Assembly (NCBI RefSeq): GCF_900168195.1
Contig: NZ_FUYX01000021.1
Span: 1-60,805 of the forward strand
Length of the DNA stretch: 60,805 nt
Direction: 5' to 3'
Origin: Allobosea thiooxidans
GTDB taxonomy: Bacteria; Pseudomonadota; Alphaproteobacteria; Rhizobiales; Beijerinckiaceae
A program made the position numbers and the translations under genes. Positions 9,420 to 17,970 of the stretch are shown in pieces. Below the pieces are notes generated by a model. The model saw only the letters and a list, made by a program, of their open reading frames with translations. It did not search any database and was not told where the DNA came from. Position 1 is the stretch's first letter; each line of letters starts with the position of its first letter.

Positions 9420-10790
9420 ATGAAGAAAGTCCACATCAAGTCCTTCGGCTGCCAGATGAACGTCTATGACGGGCAGCGCATGGCCGACATCCTGAGCCAT
9501 CAGGGCTATGAGGAGACGGCGACGCCGGAGGGCGCGGACCTGATCCTGCTCAACACCTGCCATATTCGCGACCGGGCCGTGCAGAAGGTCTATACCGAGC
9601 TCGGCAAGATGCGCGACATCAAGAGGGCGCAGGGGGCGGAAGGGCAGGAGACGAAGATCGTCGTTGCCGGTTGCGTCGCCCAGGCCGAGGGCGGCGAGAT
9701 CCAGCGCCGCCAGCCCGCCGTCGACCTCGTCGTCGGGCCGCAGGCCTATCATCGCCTGCCGGAGCTCCTGGCCGAGGCCGGCAAGCGCCGCATCGTCGAC
9801 ACCGACCTGCCGGTCGAGGACAAGTTCGGCTTCCTGCCGGCGCCGAAGCCGCAGGCCATCCGCGCGCGCGGCGTCTCCGCCTTCGTCACGGTCCAGGAAG
9901 GTTGCGACAAGTTCTGCGCCTTCTGCGTTGTGCCCTATACTCGCGGGGCGGAATTCTCGCGCCCGGTGGCGCAGGTCATGGCGGAGGTGGAGCGGCTGGC
10001 CGAGGCCGGCGTGCGCGACGTCACCCTGATCGGCCAGAACGTCAACGCCTATCACGGCGAAGGGCCGGACGGTGCGGTCTGGGGCCTGGCGCGGCTGATG
10101 CATCGCGTCGCCGAGGTGCCGGGCATCGCCCGCATCCGCTACACCACCAGCCATCCGCGCGACATGGACGAGGATCTCATCGCTGCCCATCGCGACCTGC
10201 CCCAGGCGATGCCCTTCCTGCATCTGCCGGTACAGGCGGGCTCCGACCGCATCCTGGCGGCGATGAACCGCAAGCACACCGGCGACGAGTATCGCCGCCT
10301 GATCGAGCGCATCCGCGCTGCCCGCCCCGACATCGCGCTGTCCTCCGATTTCATCGTCGGCTTCCCCGGCGAGACCGATGCCGATTTCGAGGACACGATC
10401 CGGCTCGTCGACGAGATCGGCTTCGCTTCGAGCTATTCTTTCAAATACTCGCCGCGTCCGGGCACGCCGGCTGCCGAGCTCGAGGCCCAGATCCCGCGCG
10501 CCGTGATGGACGAGCGGCTCTACCGGCTGCAGGAGCGCATCGAGCACCATCGCCAGGCCTTCAACGCCGCGACGGTCGGACGGACGGTGGATGTCCTGCT
10601 CGAAAGGACGGGCCGCCACCCCGGACAGCTTGCCGGAAAGTCGCCCTACCTGCAGGCTGTGCAGATCGAGGGCGGTACGAATCGGATCGGCGACATCGTG
10701 CCGGTGGTGATCGAGCGGGCGGGCTCGAACTCGCTCTTTGGCCGGCTGGCGGAGCCGGGTGAGACGGGCGGAGAGGACATGGCGGCTTGA
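9420..10790 (+). CDS. miaB: tRNA-2-methylthio-N6-dimethylallyladenosine synthase MiaB
   Basis: Radical-SAM methylthiotransferase that converts i6A37 to ms2i6A37 in tRNAs. The 456-residue protein has the three UPF0004-domain cysteines (C11, C47, C85), the radical SAM motif CxxxCxxC at C162, C166 and C169, and a C-terminal TRAM domain. ATG 9420 is the conventional start, but its upstream GGAG is rather distant; TTG 9399, with AAAGGA six bases upstream, is a credible alternative adding seven residues. It lies in the conserved run miaB-phoH-ybeY-corC-lnt. Confidence 0.96.
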   Translation: MKKVHIKSFGCQMNVYDGQRMADILSHQGYEETATPEGADLILLNTCHIRDRAVQKVYTELGKMRDIKRAQGAEGQETKIVVAGCVAQAEGGEIQRRQPAVDLVVGPQAYHRLPELLAEAGKRRIVDTDLPVEDKFGFLPAPKPQAIRARGVSAFVTVQEGCDKFCAFCVVPYTRGAEFSRPVAQVMAEVERLAEAGVRDVTLIGQNVNAYHGEGPDGAVWGLARLMHRVAEVPGIARIRYTTSHPRDMDEDLIAAHRDLPQAMPFLHLPVQAGSDRILAAMNRKHTGDEYRRLIERIRAARPDIALSSDFIVGFPGETDADFEDTIRLVDEIGFASSYSFKYSPRPGTPAAELEAQIPRAVMDERLYRLQERIEHHRQAFNAATVGRTVDVLLERTGRHPGQLAGKSPYLQAVQIEGGTNRIGDIVPVVIERAGSNSLFGRLAEPGETGGEDMAA

Positions 10791-10923
10791 GCGCGCCGCG
10801 GATCGTGCCCATCTCCTTCCGGAAGGCGACGGCCTGTCATCAGGCTGAGATCGTTGCGTTCGGTTATGCTGCGAGACGACCCGATCGGGCGCTCCTGCCC
10901 GGTGGGGACGGGGCGCCAGGGAG

Positions 10924-12105
10924 ATGACGCATTTGCCACAGGCTGATTCGACGACGCCGAGACCCGACCGGACCCCGCGGCGCGAGATGCCGCCGGCGCG
11001 AACCGAGAGCGCGGCCCGTGACGGGCTGCCGGCTACCGAGGTTGTGTTGTCCTTCGACGACAACCGCCTCGCCAGCCTGGTGTTCGGTCAATACGACCAG
11101 AACCTTGCCCATCTCGAGCGGCGCCTCGGTGTCGTGATCAACCCCAACGGCAACCAGCTCACCGTGAAGGGGCCGCGCGAGACGGCCGAGCAGGCCGGGC
11201 GCGTGCTGAAGACGCTCTATGCCCGCGCCAAGGCGGGCGCGCCGGTGACGCTCGGCGAGGTCGATGGTGCGATCGAGGAGAGCAACGTCCAGCGCTCGCT
11301 GTTTCCGGCTGCCGATGTCGGCAAGGCCTCCTTCGATGCGGTGATCACCCGCAAGCGCGGCCCGGTCAGGGCCCGCAACGCCGCGCAGGACGCCTATCTG
11401 CGCCAGCTCAAGCGCCATGAGCTCGTGCTCGCCGAAGGCCCGGCCGGCACCGGCAAGACCTGGCTCGCCGTCGGCCATGCCGTCTCGCTGATCGAGCAGG
11501 GCGTGGTCGAGCGCATGATCCTGTCCCGTCCGGCGGTGGAGGCCGGCGAGCGGCTCGGCTTCCTGCCCGGCGACATGCGCGAGAAGGTCGATCCGTATCT
11601 GCGCCCGATCTACGACGCCCTCAACGACTTCATGGAGGCGCGCCATGTCGAGCGCGGCCTGCAGACCGGCATGATCGAGATCGCGCCGCTCGCCTTCATG
11701 CGCGGCCGCACGCTGACCAACGCCGTCGTGCTGCTCGACGAGGCGCAGAACGCCACCACGATGCAGATGAAGATGTTCCTCACCCGCCTGGGCGAGGGCT
11801 CGCGCATGATCATCACCGGCGATCCCTCCCAGATCGATCTGCCGCCCGGGCAGCGCTCGGGCCTCGTCGAGGCGGTGAAGCTGCTCAAGGATGTCGAGGG
11901 CGTCGGCTATGCGCGTTTCGAGGAGGGCGATGTCGTCCGCCACGAACTGGTGCGCCGCATCGTTCTGGCCTATGAGACCGCTGCGCGCCGCGAGCGCGAG
12001 GAGCGGGAGGAGCGCTTGCGCAATCCCGAAGCGCCTGCGGACCTGCACCGCGAGGGCGACAGCGAAGGGCTGAAGCGGATGTTGGCGCGGGAGCGGCCGC
12101 GATGA
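10924..12105 (+). CDS. phoH: PhoH family ATPase
   Basis: PhoH-like P-loop NTPase, 393 residues, probably an RNA-associated ATPase or helicase working with YbeY. An N-terminal KH-like region (about 40-110) precedes the ATPase domain with Walker A GPAGTGKT at residues 172-179 and Walker B in VLLDEAQNA near 275. The C-terminal 30 residues are strongly charged. Its stop overlaps the ybeY start (ATGA), showing coupling. A 133-bp gap to miaB holds no recognised feature. Confidence 0.94.
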   Translation: MTHLPQADSTTPRPDRTPRREMPPARTESAARDGLPATEVVLSFDDNRLASLVFGQYDQNLAHLERRLGVVINPNGNQLTVKGPRETAEQAGRVLKTLYARAKAGAPVTLGEVDGAIEESNVQRSLFPAADVGKASFDAVITRKRGPVRARNAAQDAYLRQLKRHELVLAEGPAGTGKTWLAVGHAVSLIEQGVVERMILSRPAVEAGERLGFLPGDMREKVDPYLRPIYDALNDFMEARHVERGLQTGMIEIAPLAFMRGRTLTNAVVLLDEAQNATTMQMKMFLTRLGEGSRMIITGDPSQIDLPPGQRSGLVEAVKLLKDVEGVGYARFEEGDVVRHELVRRIVLAYETAARREREEREERLRNPEAPADLHREGDSEGLKRMLARERPR

Positions 12106-12686
12106 ACGATCGACCTCGTGGGCGGCGCGGAGCGCCGCCACCCGAGACGTCCCCGGATCTCAGCCTCGACGTCAGGGCCCAGTCGCGCCGCTGGCACGAG
12201 CTGGGCACTCTCGCGCAGCTGCGCGGGCTGATCGGCGAGGCGCTGGCGGCCGGCCTGGCCGTCGCGCCGCGCAAGCCCTTGCCGGGCGCCGAACTCAGCC
12301 TCCTGCTGACCGACGACCGGCGCATCCGCGTCGTCAACCGCGACTGGCGCGGCTTCGACAAGGCGACGAACGTGCTCTCCTTCCCGGCCGCGCCGCCGGA
12401 ACGGATCGCCGCAAGCCCGCTCCTCGGCGATATCGTCCTCGCCTACGAGACCGTGCTGCGCGAGGCCGAGGCCGAAGGCAAGGCCGCCTCCGACCATCTG
12501 CGCCATCTCGTCATCCATGGCCTGCTGCATCTGCTCGGCGAGGATCACGAGACCGAGGCCGAGGCCCGGCGCATGGAGGCGCTCGAAGTCGCCGCCCTGG
12601 CGAGCCTCGGCGTCGCCGACCCCTATGCCGACGGCGAACTCCTGGCCGCCGCACCCCTTTCCTCCGTACAGCCCTTGAAGCCATGA
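12102..12686 (+). CDS. ybeY: Endoribonuclease YbeY (rRNA maturation factor)
   Basis: Metal-dependent endoribonuclease for 16S rRNA 3'-end processing and ribosome quality control. The 194-residue protein carries the zinc-binding motif with H139, H143 and H149 in HGLLHLLGEDH. It has about 25 extra residues at the N-terminus, rich in Arg/Pro, compared with E. coli YbeY. It overlaps phoH at the start and corC at the end (both ATGA-type), so three genes form a tight translationally coupled set. Confidence 0.96.
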   Translation: MNDRPRGRRGAPPPETSPDLSLDVRAQSRRWHELGTLAQLRGLIGEALAAGLAVAPRKPLPGAELSLLLTDDRRIRVVNRDWRGFDKATNVLSFPAAPPERIAASPLLGDIVLAYETVLREAEAEGKAASDHLRHLVIHGLLHLLGEDHETEAEARRMEALEVAALASLGVADPYADGELLAAAPLSSVQPLKP

Positions 12687-13672
12687 GCGACGACAGTCGA
12701 CAATCATCCAGCGAAACCAACGGCCGTGGCCTGGGCCACTGGCTCGGCCAGTTCCTCGATCGCCTGGGCCTGCGCGGCGGCGGCACCGCCCGCGAAGAGA
12801 TCGTCGAGGCCCTTGCCGAGGAAAACGGCGAGCTGGCCGATCTTTCGGCGCAGGAGCGCTCGATGCTCAGCAACGTGCTGAGCCTGCGCGAGCGCCGCGT
12901 CGGCGATGTCATGATCCCGCGTGCCGACATCGTCGCCGTTCCGGCCGAAGCCACGCTCGACGAGCTGCTCGCGCATTTCCGTACTGCGGGCCATTCGCGC
13001 CTGCCGGTCTTCGACGAGACGCTCGATGATCCGCGCGGCATGGTCCATATCCGCGACTTCCTCGAATACATCGCCGAGAAGGCGCGCCCCGGCGAGGAAC
13101 AGGCTCCGGCGGAAACGGGCAAGCTCGCGGTGCCGCATGACCTCTCGGCGGTCGATCTCGCGACGCCGCTTTCGGCGACGAAGCTGCTGCGCCCCGTGCT
13201 CTATGTGCCGCCATCCATGCCGGCGGTCGATCTCCTCGTCCGGATGCAGGCGACGCGGACCCATATCGCGCTCGTGATCGACGAATATGGCGGCACCGAC
13301 GGGCTGGTCTCGATCGAGGACCTGATCGAGATCGTCGTCGGCGACATCGAGGACGAGCATGATCTCGAGGAGACGCCGATCGCGCCCGCCGGTGAGGGCT
13401 GCTTCACCGCCGATGCCCGCGCCACCCTGGACGAGCTCAAGCAGGCGACGGGTGTCGACCTCTCCGGCAACGAGGTCGCGGACGATATCGACACCCTGGG
13501 CGGCCTGATCGTGACGCTCGCCGGCCGCGTTCCGGCCCAGGGCGAGGTCGTCGAGGGGCCGGAGGGCCTGTGGTTCGAGATCGTCGATGCCGATCCGCGG
13601 CGCGTGAAGCGCCTCACCATCCATCGCCGCAACCAGCCGGCATCCGAAGAGACGGCGATGGAGCACGGCTGA
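12683..13672 (+). CDS. CorC/HlyC-type CBS-domain protein (TlyC-like)
   Basis: Soluble CBS-pair protein of 329 residues. The tandem CBS domains cover about residues 70-215 (motifs VGDVMIPRADIVAVP and THIALVIDEYGGTDGLVS) and a C-terminal CorC_HlyC transporter-associated domain about 235-315. Family members have been linked to magnesium/cobalt efflux and phospho-signal sensing, but the exact function here is not shown. There is no membrane domain, unlike full-length CNNM-type relatives. The start overlaps ybeY and the stop overlaps lnt by one base. Confidence 0.9.
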   Translation: MSDDSRQSSSETNGRGLGHWLGQFLDRLGLRGGGTAREEIVEALAEENGELADLSAQERSMLSNVLSLRERRVGDVMIPRADIVAVPAEATLDELLAHFRTAGHSRLPVFDETLDDPRGMVHIRDFLEYIAEKARPGEEQAPAETGKLAVPHDLSAVDLATPLSATKLLRPVLYVPPSMPAVDLLVRMQATRTHIALVIDEYGGTDGLVSIEDLIEIVVGDIEDEHDLEETPIAPAGEGCFTADARATLDELKQATGVDLSGNEVADDIDTLGGLIVTLAGRVPAQGEVVEGPEGLWFEIVDADPRRVKRLTIHRRNQPASEETAMEHG

Positions 13673-15264
13673 TGCGGCTGGCTGCGCTGGCGGAGGCCGT
13701 CATCCTGGCCTGGGGGTGGCGGAAGCGGCTGATCGCGCTCGTCGCCGGCGCGAGCGGGGCGTTGGCTTTGCCGCCGCTCGATCTCTGGCCGCTGATCATC
13801 ATCCCCATGACGGTTGCGGTCTGGCTCGTCGATGGCGCCGTCGGCACCGGCAGGGGCAGCCGCTTCCGCGCCGCCTTCGCCGCCGGCTGGTGGTGGGGCT
13901 TCGGCTTCTTCCTTGCCGGGCTGTGGTGGCTCGGCGCCGCCTTCCTGGTCGAGGCCGACAAATTCGCCTGGGCGATGCCGCTCGGCGTCGTCGCCCTGCC
14001 GGCCTTCCTGGCGCTTTTTCCCGCTCTCGCCTTCGGCGCAGCGCGGCTGGCCTGGCCGCAGGGCGCGGGCCGCATCCTGGTTCTGGCCGCGGCGCTGGCG
14101 GCCAGCGAATGGCTGCGCGGCCATGTGCTGACCGGCTTTCCCTGGAACGTCTACGGCATGATGCTGGCAGGCGAGATCCATCTCGCGCAGTTCGCCTCGC
14201 TGGCGGGGCTCTACGGCCTCACCCTGCTCGCCGTCGCGATCGGCGCCGCACCGGCGGTGCTGGGCACGGCGAAGACGCGGGCCGGTATCTGGACTGCGCC
14301 GCTGCTGGCGCTGGCGACGCTGGCGGGGCTGTTCGCCTTCGGGCTCTGGCGCGTTCCGGCCGGCCCCTCGCCGGTGGTGGCCGGGGTCGCGCTTCGGCTG
14401 ATGCAGCCCAACCTGCCCCAGGACGCCAAGTTCAACGGGCGCAATGGCGAGGCCATCCTCAACCGCTATCTGGAGCTGAGCGACCGGGCGACCAGCCCGA
14501 CGACGCCGGGGCTCCAGCGCGTGACGCATCTGATCTGGCCGGAATCCGCTTTCCCGTTCCTGCTCGGCCGCGAGCCGCGGGCGCTTGCGCGCATCGCCGC
14601 CGTGCTGCCGCCCGACGTCACCCTGATCACCGGCGCTGCCCGGGCCGGGGAGACGCTGCCGGGCGAGAGCCGGCCGCCGATCTACAACGCGATCCAGGTG
14701 GTCAACGACGAGGGCGTCATCGTCGCCAGCTACGACAAGGTCCACCTCGTTCCCTTCGGCGAATATCTGCCGCCCTTCCTCGAGAGGTTGATCCGCAGTG
14801 TCGGCCTGTCCGAATTCGTCTCGATCCCCGGCGGCTTTGCGGCGGGACGCGCGCGCCTGCCGCTGGCGATCAAGGGCCTGCCCGGCGCCGCGCCGCTGAT
14901 CTGCTATGAGGCCGTCTTTCCCGGCGAGGTCGCCGTGCGCGGCCCGCGGGCCGGGTTCTTCCTCAACCTGACCAATGACGGCTGGTTCGGCCAGACCAGC
15001 GGTCCCTATCAGCACTTCGCCCAGGCGCGGCTTCGCAGCGTCGAGGAAGGGCTGCCTCTGGTGCGGGTGGCCAATACCGGCATCTCGGCGGTCGTGGACG
15101 CCTATGGCCGGACGGTCGCCAGCCTGCCGCTCGGCGTCGAAGGGGTGCTCGACGCGGCCCTTCCGCGCCCCGGCCCGACCACGTTCTACGCCTGGGCGGG
15201 AGACCTTGTCTTTGCCGGGATGCTGCTCGTTTTTCTGGCAATTTCGCGCCTGAGAGCCGCCTGA
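13672..15264 (+). CDS. lnt: Apolipoprotein N-acyltransferase
   Basis: Inner-membrane enzyme that N-acylates the cysteine of lipoproteins after signal peptidase II. The 530-residue protein has about six hydrophobic helices in the first 210 residues, then a nitrilase-like domain with the catalytic triad E291 (IWPES), K356 (YDKVHLVPFGEY) and C411 (PLICYEAVF), and a last membrane helix before the C-terminus. ATG 13672 overlaps the corC stop (TGATG). Confidence 0.96.
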   Translation: MRLAALAEAVILAWGWRKRLIALVAGASGALALPPLDLWPLIIIPMTVAVWLVDGAVGTGRGSRFRAAFAAGWWWGFGFFLAGLWWLGAAFLVEADKFAWAMPLGVVALPAFLALFPALAFGAARLAWPQGAGRILVLAAALAASEWLRGHVLTGFPWNVYGMMLAGEIHLAQFASLAGLYGLTLLAVAIGAAPAVLGTAKTRAGIWTAPLLALATLAGLFAFGLWRVPAGPSPVVAGVALRLMQPNLPQDAKFNGRNGEAILNRYLELSDRATSPTTPGLQRVTHLIWPESAFPFLLGREPRALARIAAVLPPDVTLITGAARAGETLPGESRPPIYNAIQVVNDEGVIVASYDKVHLVPFGEYLPPFLERLIRSVGLSEFVSIPGGFAAGRARLPLAIKGLPGAAPLICYEAVFPGEVAVRGPRAGFFLNLTNDGWFGQTSGPYQHFAQARLRSVEEGLPLVRVANTGISAVVDAYGRTVASLPLGVEGVLDAALPRPGPTTFYAWAGDLVFAGMLLVFLAISRLRAA

Positions 15265-15315
15265 TCATCCCATTTGGAACATTTTTCCCGGAAAGAGTGG
15301 ACCGGTTGCGGGGCC

Positions 15316-15321
15316 TATAAT
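15316..15321 (+). promoter_or_regulatory. Perfect -10 hexamer upstream of the HTH gene
   Basis: TATAAT occurs 71 bp before the HTH start at 15392 in an otherwise GC-rich gap after lnt. No convincing -35 hexamer lies 16-18 bp upstream, so this is only a candidate promoter for the HTH-metK segment. Confidence 0.4.
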
Positions 15322-15391
15322 AAAGGACGGCTTCCGCGCCGACCAGGATGGCGGCTCCTGGTCATGACACTGACGCAAGAGCAGGTGAATC

Positions 15392-15805
15392 ATGATCAAG
15401 AAGGTCCCCAACCCGATCGACCGCCATGTCGGCAGTCGCGTCCGGATGCGCCGCATGCTGGCCGGGATCAGCCAGGAAAAGCTGGGCGATGCGCTGGGTC
15501 TGACCTTCCAGCAGGTGCAGAAATACGAGAAGGGCTCGAACCGCATCAGCGCGAGCCGGCTGCAGCAGATCGCCAAGATGCTGGACGTGCCGGTGGCGTT
15601 CTTCTTCGATGGCGCGCCGACGGCGGACATGCCGGCCGGAGGCTTCTCCGATTCCGCCGCGACGGCCTATATTTCCGACTTTCTCGCGACCAGCGAGGGT
15701 GTGCAGCTGACCAAGGCCTTCACGCGGATCAAGAGCAGCCGCGTGCGCCGTCGGATCATCGATCTGGTCGAGGCCCTGGCCGAGGAAGAGACCGGAACGG
15801 CCTGA
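15392..15805 (+). CDS. XRE-family helix-turn-helix transcriptional regulator
   Basis: Small DNA-binding protein of 137 residues. The HTH_3 domain is at about residues 13-68 (GSRVRMRRMLAGISQEKLGD ... FQQVQKYEKGSNRISASRLQ), followed by about 65 residues that probably serve oligomerisation and end in a cluster of Arg. This conserved small regulator sits between lnt and metK in many Hyphomicrobiales. Its targets are not known to me; position alone suggests a link to metK or to the divergently conserved stress genes, which is an inference. Confidence 0.9.
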   Translation: MIKKVPNPIDRHVGSRVRMRRMLAGISQEKLGDALGLTFQQVQKYEKGSNRISASRLQQIAKMLDVPVAFFFDGAPTADMPAGGFSDSAATAYISDFLATSEGVQLTKAFTRIKSSRVRRRIIDLVEALAEEETGTA

Positions 15806-15864
15806 TTTTCGCCATCCTGCGTTCGGCCTGACGAACGATCCTCCCGATAAACGAATTATTCCGC

Positions 15865-15893
15865 TTGACGGCGAACGCGTCCGCTGCAATGAC
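15865..15893 (+). promoter_or_regulatory. Candidate promoter for metK
   Basis: TTGACG at 15865-15870 is followed after 17 bp by AATGAC at 15888-15893. The -35 is good and the -10 weak. It would start transcription around 15900, just before the hairpin at 15907. Confidence 0.35.
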
Positions 15894-15906
15894 GGAGCGC
15901 TTCATG

Positions 15907-15930
15907 GGCTGGCGCGTGCGCCGGCCTTTT
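15907..15930 (+). terminator. GC-rich hairpin with short T-run in the metK leader
   Basis: A stem of about eight pairs (arms 15907-15914 and 15919-15926, one G-T pair) closes a four-base loop and is followed by TTTT at 15927-15930, 30 bp before the metK start. It may terminate the HTH transcript or act as an attenuator for metK. The T-run is short, so termination strength is uncertain. Confidence 0.45.
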
Positions 15931-15959
15931 CCGTGTGCTGATTCAGGGGTCCCACGGCC

Positions 15960-17165
15960 GTGTCACGCCAGAATTATCTGTTCACCAGCGAGTCCGTCTC
16001 CGAGGGGCATCCCGACAAGGTCTGCGACCGCATCTCCGACGAAATCGTCGATCTGTTCTTCAAGGAAGCCGTCAAGGCCGGCTATGAGCCGTCTAAGGTG
16101 CGCGTCGCCGCCGAGACGCTGGCGACCACCAACCGCGTCGTCATCGCCGGCGAGGTCCGCACCCATCTCGACGAGAAGCAGATCAAGTCCAAGGTGAAGT
16201 CGGCCGCCCGCAAGGCGATCCGCAACATCGGCTACGAGCAGGACGGCTTCCACTGGAAGAAGTGCAAGATCGACGTGCTGCTGCACCCGCAGTCCGCCGA
16301 CATCGCCCAGGGCGTCGACGAGGCCGGCAACAAGGATGTCGGCGCCGGCGACCAGGGCATCATGTTCGGCTATGCCAGCCGCGAGACGCCCGAGCTGCTG
16401 CCTGCCCCGATCTACTATGCCCACAAGATCCTCGAGACGCTGACGCTCGCCCGCAAGAAGGGTGAGGGCGATGCCGCCAAGCTCGGCCCTGACGCCAAGA
16501 GCCAGGTCACGGTCAAGTACGAGAACGGCAAGCCGGTCGGCGTCACCCAGATCGTGCTCTCGACCCAGCATCTCGACGAGAAGCTGAGCTCGGAAGACGT
16601 CCGCAAGATCGTCGAGCCCTATATCCGCGAGGCTCTGCCGGAAGGCTGGATCTCCAAGGACACCGTCTGGCACATCAATCCGACCGGCAAGTTCGTGATC
16701 GGCGGCCCCGACGGCGATGCCGGCCTCACCGGCCGCAAGATCATCGTCGACACCTATGGCGGCGCGGCTCCGCATGGCGGCGGCGCCTTCTCGGGCAAGG
16801 ATCCGACCAAGGTCGACCGCTCGGCCGCCTATGCGGCGCGCTACCTCGCCAAGAACGTCGTCGCCGCCAAGCTCGCGGATCGCGCCACGATCCAGCTCTC
16901 CTACGCCATCGGCGTCGCCAAGCCGCTGTCGATCTATGTCGACCTGCACGGCACCGGCAAGGTCGACGAAGCCAAGCTGGAAGACGTGCTCGGCAAGATC
17001 GTCGATCTCTCGCCGAACGGCATCCGCACGCATCTCGGCCTCAACAAGCCGATCTATGCCAAGACCTCGGCCTATGGCCATTTCGGCCGCAAGGCTGGCC
17101 GCGACGGCAGCTTCTCTTGGGAGAAGACAGATCTCGTCGACGCGCTGAAGAAGGCCGTCGCCTGA
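15960..17165 (+). CDS. metK: S-adenosylmethionine synthetase
   Basis: Makes SAM from methionine and ATP; cytoplasmic tetramer. The 401-residue protein shows ESVSEGHPDKVCDRISDEIVD near the N-terminus (ATP/Met site), the GAGDQGIMFGYA hexapeptide region, and the phosphate-binding GGGAFSGKDPTKVDRS block. The start is GTG 15960, with AGGGGT about ten bases upstream; it agrees with the family N-terminus. A strong terminator follows the gene at 17192. Confidence 0.97.
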   Translation: MSRQNYLFTSESVSEGHPDKVCDRISDEIVDLFFKEAVKAGYEPSKVRVAAETLATTNRVVIAGEVRTHLDEKQIKSKVKSAARKAIRNIGYEQDGFHWKKCKIDVLLHPQSADIAQGVDEAGNKDVGAGDQGIMFGYASRETPELLPAPIYYAHKILETLTLARKKGEGDAAKLGPDAKSQVTVKYENGKPVGVTQIVLSTQHLDEKLSSEDVRKIVEPYIREALPEGWISKDTVWHINPTGKFVIGGPDGDAGLTGRKIIVDTYGGAAPHGGGAFSGKDPTKVDRSAAYAARYLAKNVVAAKLADRATIQLSYAIGVAKPLSIYVDLHGTGKVDEAKLEDVLGKIVDLSPNGIRTHLGLNKPIYAKTSAYGHFGRKAGRDGSFSWEKTDLVDALKKAVA

Positions 17166-17191
17166 GCGACGCGCGCCTGAATCGCATGCGG

Positions 17192-17219
17192 AAACCGGGG
17201 CGCGAGCCCCGGTTTTTCT
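17192..17219 (+). terminator. Intrinsic terminator after metK
   Basis: Inverted repeat with arms AAACCGGGG and CCCCGGTTT (17192-17200 and 17207-17215), six-base loop, followed by a T-rich run. It ends the metK transcript before trmB. Confidence 0.85.
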
Positions 17220-17277
17220 TTGGGCCGCGGCGACTCGGGGCTTGATCCCGCCGCCTCGAGCGGCAAAGGCGAAGGCC

Positions 17278-17970
17278 ATGAACGACGAGCACGACAACGA
17301 CCGCGCCTTCTACGGCCGCCGCAAGGGCAAGGCGCTGCGCGACGGCCAGAGCCATCTGATCGCGGAAGCGCTGCCGCGCCTGCGCTTGCCGGAGGGCGAG
17401 ATCGCCGATCTGAAGGCGCTGTTCCCGCAGCCGGTCGAAGCGGTCAGGCTGGAGATCGGCTTCGGCGGCGGCGAGCATCTGCTGATGCGGATGCGCGAAA
17501 GCCCGCAGATTGGCTTCATCGGCGTCGAGCCCTTCATCAACGGCATGGCCAAGTTCCTGGCCGTGGCCGAGCGCGAGGGGCTGACCAATATCCGCGTCTG
17601 GGACGACGATGCCGCGCTGCTGCTGCCGCGCCTGGCGGCGGGCGGCCTCGATGCCATCGATCTGCTCTATCCCGACCCGTGGCCGAAGCGCCGCCAGCGC
17701 AAGCGCCGCTTCGTTTCCGAGCACACGCTCGCCCTGTTCGCGCGTGCGCTGCGTCCCGGCGGACGCTTCCGCTTCGCCAGCGACATCGACGACTATGTCG
17801 GCTGGACGCTGTCGCGCCTGCTGGTCTCGCCGGATTTCGACTGGACCGACGAGCGGCCCGGCGACTGGCGCACGCCCTATCCCGGCTGGATCCGCACCCG
17901 CTACGAGGCGAAGGCGGTCCGCGAGGGGCGCATTTCCAGCTATCTCACGGCTTTGCGTCGCGCATCCTGA
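17278..17970 (+). CDS. trmB: tRNA (guanine-N7-)-methyltransferase
   Basis: SAM-dependent enzyme forming m7G46 in tRNA. The 230-residue protein contains the SAM site EIGFGGGEHLL near residues 58-68 and the catalytic PDPWPKRRQRKRR block near 131-143. ATG 17278 is used; an in-frame upstream extension from 17242 lacks family similarity. Its last 26 bp overlap the 3' end of the convergent DUF2336 gene, with no room for a terminator between them. Confidence 0.95.
   Translation: MNDEHDNDRAFYGRRKGKALRDGQSHLIAEALPRLRLPEGEIADLKALFPQPVEAVRLEIGFGGGEHLLMRMRESPQIGFIGVEPFINGMAKFLAVAEREGLTNIRVWDDDAALLLPRLAAGGLDAIDLLYPDPWPKRRQRKRRFVSEHTLALFARALRPGGRFRFASDIDDYVGWTLSRLLVSPDFDWTDERPGDWRTPYPGWIRTRYEAKAVREGRISSYLTALRRAS

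Noticed and set aside
15806..15960. Known SAM riboswitch upstream of metK
   Set aside because: I could not match the core of SAM-II, SAM-V or SAM/SAH classes by eye; only a hairpin is reported.
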